Below, in pieces: positions 63,251 to 64,000 of a stretch of 64,000 nt of DNA. Numbering within the stretch: position 1 is the stretch's first letter; each line of letters begins with the position of its first letter. The DNA is taken from assembly GCA_023101885.1 (NCBI GenBank), contig JALPQD010000076.1, positions 3,192,897 through 3,256,896 of the forward strand, written 5' to 3'. The translations under genes were made by a program, and so were the position numbers. Below the pieces are notes generated by a model that saw only the letters and a program-made list of their open reading frames with translations, ran no database searches and was not told the DNA's origin. Source of the stretch: Typhlomys cinereus (Eukaryota; Chordata; Mammalia; Rodentia; Platacanthomyidae).

Positions 63251-64000
63251 CGGTTCCTACTACTGTCTTCTTCCTTCTGCTTCTTCGCGAAGGCAGAGTA
63301 GGCGTCAGTACTCAGTTTCGCGGGCAGCCTGGTCTCCAGAGAGTTTCAGGCCTAGGGATGGAATTATTCTGGCTCTCCAGGTCGGGTTTCCATTCTGAAG
63401 GTTCCTGAAATTCACCAAGTCCAGGGAAAGCGGCCATAAATACCAGTGTTCAAGTGATCGTTTCCCATTCATAAACAACTCTATGGTTACTGGAGTACAA
63501 ATATCTATGAAGATTTTTATTCATACATTAAGAGGAAAACTTCAGGCCTCTCAGTCTCTTTTCTGTCTATAAGATAATGTTTTCATTACAATAATAAGGA
63601 AAATGTCCAAGTCTTGTACTTTGAGTTTATTTACTATCCAATATATAGCCGATGTAATTATTAAACTGATTGAAAATTACTACTGCTCACCGCTATTGCC
63701 TGTGAAATACTGTCTTGGTTATCAGTTGATTTGTATCTATTAGGAGTTAGGCCCATTTTTACAAATATATCTAACTGATTCTTGGGCGATTTCAAGGCCA
63801 TTATTGTCTACACTTTGTAGAGGAAGTAATAACCTTAGATAGAGTAAATGACTTGTGCAACTTCCCGTGCTTAGGAAATATACAAGGTGGGAGTCAAAAC
63901 CCATAGAGGGCTGACTCCAAGGCTAGGTTTGCTCCGTCAGATCTTGCTGCCTTTCAAATTCTACAGTGAAAGCTATAATCCTCTGAAAACTGCCCCGTTA
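63251..64000. other. Upstream flank with MIR remnant
   Basis: About 63800-63955 reads as a reversed MIR ('gagtaaatgacttgtgcaacttccc', 'gggagtcaaaacccatagagggctgactcc'). The remainder is unassigned AT-rich sequence with no gene. Confidence 0.5.

Overview
This window is mammalian nuclear DNA. The interspersed repeats (B1-like 7SL SINEs, ID-headed SINEs, ID-B1/B4-type composites, rodent-style ERVL-MaLR LTRs, and an L1 with a 356-codon ORF1) point to a rodent of the mouse-related clade. The commonest SINE, an ID-like tRNA head with a long body and a CA-rich tail, is not one I recognise from mouse or rat. A non-murid lineage is therefore likely, but I cannot name the species from sequence alone.

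The only protein-coding gene with normal exon-intron structure is SPRYD7 (SPRY domain-containing protein 7), on the minus strand. Its five coding exons (62296-62191, 56208-56092, 53713-53547, 49336-49234, 45789-45692) have canonical GT-AG junctions and compatible phases, and join to a complete 196-residue protein. Exon 1 lies in a GC-rich CpG island (about 61.7-63.25 kb) with GC boxes, an NRF1-like site and a strong splice donor on the opposite strand. In human this gene lies at 13q14, near KPNA3, DLEU2 and TRIM13; none of those neighbours is visible here.

The left 42 kb is gene-poor and built mainly of transposons, several nested. MaLR-like LTRs with TG...CA ends and 5-bp target duplications recur, including one LTR inserted inside another (5.28-6.08 kb) and two LTR-internal-LTR elements (20.25-22.54 and 42.16-44.04 kb). 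An old L1 fragment was hit by a 5'-truncated L1 (23.37-29.49 kb), which was in turn hit by a full-length H3-3B mRNA retrocopy (26.05-27.69 kb). A 6.2-kb L1 on the minus strand (34.93-41.17 kb), with a 16-bp target duplication, has an intact ORF1 and an ORF2 broken by one base. Other L1 insertions include a 62-bp one with a 15-bp duplication.

The SPRYD7 introns hold ordinary SINE, MIR and LTR repeats plus two notable items in intron 1. One is an RPS25 retrocopy in antisense orientation (57.91-58.41 kb) with a nearly complete reading frame. The other is a 237-bp inverted repeat with one mismatch (58803-59039 against 59629-59865), which would fold as a long hairpin in the pre-mRNA. I found no CRISPR array, rRNA, free-standing tRNA gene or other non-transposon system.
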